Source: Amaranthus tricolor
Lineage: Eukaryota; Streptophyta; Magnoliopsida; Caryophyllales; Amaranthaceae
NCBI RefSeq assembly: GCF_026212465.1
Contig: NC_080049.1
Location: forward strand, 3,931,362 to 3,995,361
Length of the DNA stretch: 64,000 nucleotides
Direction of reading: 5' to 3'
Both the position numbers and the translations under genes were made by a program. Positions 62,601 to 64,000 of this stretch are shown here, piece by piece; the first letter of the stretch is position 1; the number at the start of each line of letters is the position of its first letter. The notes beneath the pieces are model-generated. The model was not told the origin of the DNA. It searched no databases and saw only the letters and a program-made list of their open reading frames with translations.

Positions 62601-64000
62601 ATATGCTACAAATTACGTGTTCAGTTGCGATTTTACGGGTTTTTAAGTGTTTTGCCACTTTTGCACATAAAGTCGCTCAAACTTGTTTTAAAGGGTTTTT
62701 AAACGTTTTGGCCACTTTTGCGCATAAAGTAGCTCAAACTTGGTTTGTTTTACACGAAACTTGGCACACAACACTATTTGGTATATATTATTGTGTTGAA
62801 GTGGTTAGAATTGAAAATCATAGTCATATACTAGAAATTGCGTGTCAACTTGCGATTTTATACGTTTTTGCCACTTTTGTGCATAAAGTAGCTCAAACTT
62901 GGTTTGTTTTGCACGAAACTTTGCTCACAACACTATTTGCTTTATGTTATTGTGTTGAAGTTGTAAAAATTGAAAATCATAGTCACATGCTACAAATTAC
63001 GTGTTAAGTTTCGATTTCAAGGGTTTTTAAGCGTTTTTATCAATTTTGCGCATCAAGTACCTCAAACTTGGTTTGTTTTGCACGAAACTCGGCACACCAC
63101 ACTATTTGGTATATATTATTGTGTTGAAGTGGTTAGAATTGAAAAGAATAATCATATGTTAGAAATTACGTGTTAAGTTGCGATTTTAAGGGTTTTTTAG
63201 CGTTTTGGCACTTTTACGCATAAAGTAGCTCAAACTTGGTTTGTTTTGCTTTAAATTTGGGACACAATACTATTTGGTATATATTATTGTGTTGAAGTGG
63301 TTAGAATTTAAAATCATAATCACATGCTACAAATTACGTGTTCAGTTGCGATTTTATGGGTTTTTAAGCGTTTTTATCACTTTTGCGAATAAAGTAGCTA
63401 AAACTTGGTTTGTTTTGCACCAAACTTGGTATACAACACTATTTGGTATATAATAATGTGTTGAACTGGTTTGAATTGAAAATCATAGTCATATGCTAGA
63501 AATTACGTTTTAAGTTGCGATTTAAAGGGTTTTTTAAGCATTTTGGCCACTTTTGCGCATAAAGTAGCTCAAACATGGTTTGTTTTACACGAAACTTGGC
63601 ACACAACGTTATTTGGTATATATTATTGTGTTGAAGTTGTTAGAATTGAAAATAATAGTCATATACTAGAAATTGCGTGTTAAGTTGCGATGTTTTACGT
63701 TTTTGCCACTTTTGTGCATAAAGTAGCTCAAACTTGGTTTGTTTTGCACAAAACTTGGCTCACAACACTATTTGCTATATGTTATTGTGTTGAAGTTGTA
63801 AAAATTGAAAATCATAGTCACATGCTACAAATTACTTGTTATGTTTCGATTTCAAGGGTTTTTAAGCGTTTTTATCACTTTTGCGCATAAAGTACCTCAA
63901 ACTTGGTTTGTTTTGCACGAAACTCGGCACACCACACTATTTGGTATATATTATTGTGTTGTAGTGGTTAGAATTGAAAAGCATAATCATATGTTAGAAA
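56676..64000 (+). repeat. Satellite array, family D, less homogenised
   Basis: Same 169-bp satellite with a more canonical monomer (CTCAAACTTGGTTTGTTTTGCACGAAACTTGGCACACAAC). A monomer with GCTTGAAATTTGGCACAC occurs at 57655, 58837, 59685 and 60531, spaced 1182, 848 and 846 bp (7, 5 and 5 monomers). GCGACGTTATT occurs at 56762 and 61633, and GTTTGAAATTTGG at 62527, showing a 4.87-kb long-range repeat. From about 62530 monomers are more divergent and one is truncated at about 62686. The array runs off the window end. Confidence 0.9.
58837..60530 (+). repeat. Family D 5-monomer HOR, two copies of about 847 bp
   Basis: Copies 58837-59684 and 59685-60530 hold the same monomer order: the GCTTGAAATTTGG type, a TTTACGGGTTTTTAAGTG type, a GATGTTCTGCG type (59110, 59958), a TAGTAATATG type and a TTTATTCAC type. 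Partial copies extend to 57926 and 60802. Confidence 0.8.

Overview
The window looks like satellite DNA of a flowering plant, probably centromeric or pericentromeric. About 53.6 kb of the 64 kb is one tandem repeat family with an AT-rich monomer of about 169 bp, all in the same orientation. No cellular gene, tRNA, rRNA or CRISPR array is visible. The plant assignment rests on the only other component, an LTR retrotransposon of the Ty1/copia Sirevirus (SIRE/Maximus) type, whose primer site matches the 3' end of plant initiator tRNA-Met. I cannot name the species.

Layout: 1-17288 is higher-order repeat (HOR) family A, built from a 10-monomer unit L (about 1.69 kb) and a 6-monomer unit S (about 1.015 kb). 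L-S-S forms a 3.72 kb super-unit at least twice. After a 100-N assembly gap (17289-17388), family B runs 17389-27219 and resumes at 37415. It is a mosaic of an 8-monomer module U (about 1.32 kb) and a 5-monomer module V (about 0.80 kb); each begins with a monomer shortened to about 138 bp by internal deletion. A transitional section (39182-42429) uses only V-type modules. Family C (42430-56575) is a 13-monomer, 2.17 kb HOR in seven consecutive copies, two with whole-monomer deletions; private variants show a further 6.5 kb (three-unit) periodicity. A second 100-N gap (56576-56675) separates it from family D (56676-64000), a less homogenised zone with a 5-monomer, 847 bp HOR and a 4.87 kb long-range repeat.

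The retrotransposon (27220-37414, minus strand, 10,195 bp) sits inside one family B monomer and is flanked by the 5-bp target duplication GCACG. Its LTRs (1,561 and 1,562 bp) differ by two substitutions and one indel by eye, so the insertion is recent. In transcription order (right to left) it has: 5' LTR with a TATA box, PBS, a broken and internally shortened gag, protease, integrase, reverse transcriptase/RNase H, an intact 510-codon ORF in the position of the Sirevirus env-like gene, a 3' noncoding region with duplicated polypurine tracts, and the 3' LTR. Gag and pol carry several frameshifts, mostly at homopolymers, so the copy probably cannot make its own proteins as sequenced. Its cis-acting sites look complete.

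The main points for follow-up are the nested HOR architecture and the recombinant monomers that record unequal exchange, T-tracts phased at about 10 bp in each monomer (predicted curvature), a short colinear similarity between the LTR U5 end and the satellite monomer, mitosis-type AACGGTTA motifs clustered in U3, and an intron-like GT...AG segment spanning the gag/protease boundary. Many one-base indels near the first gap suggest lower consensus quality there.
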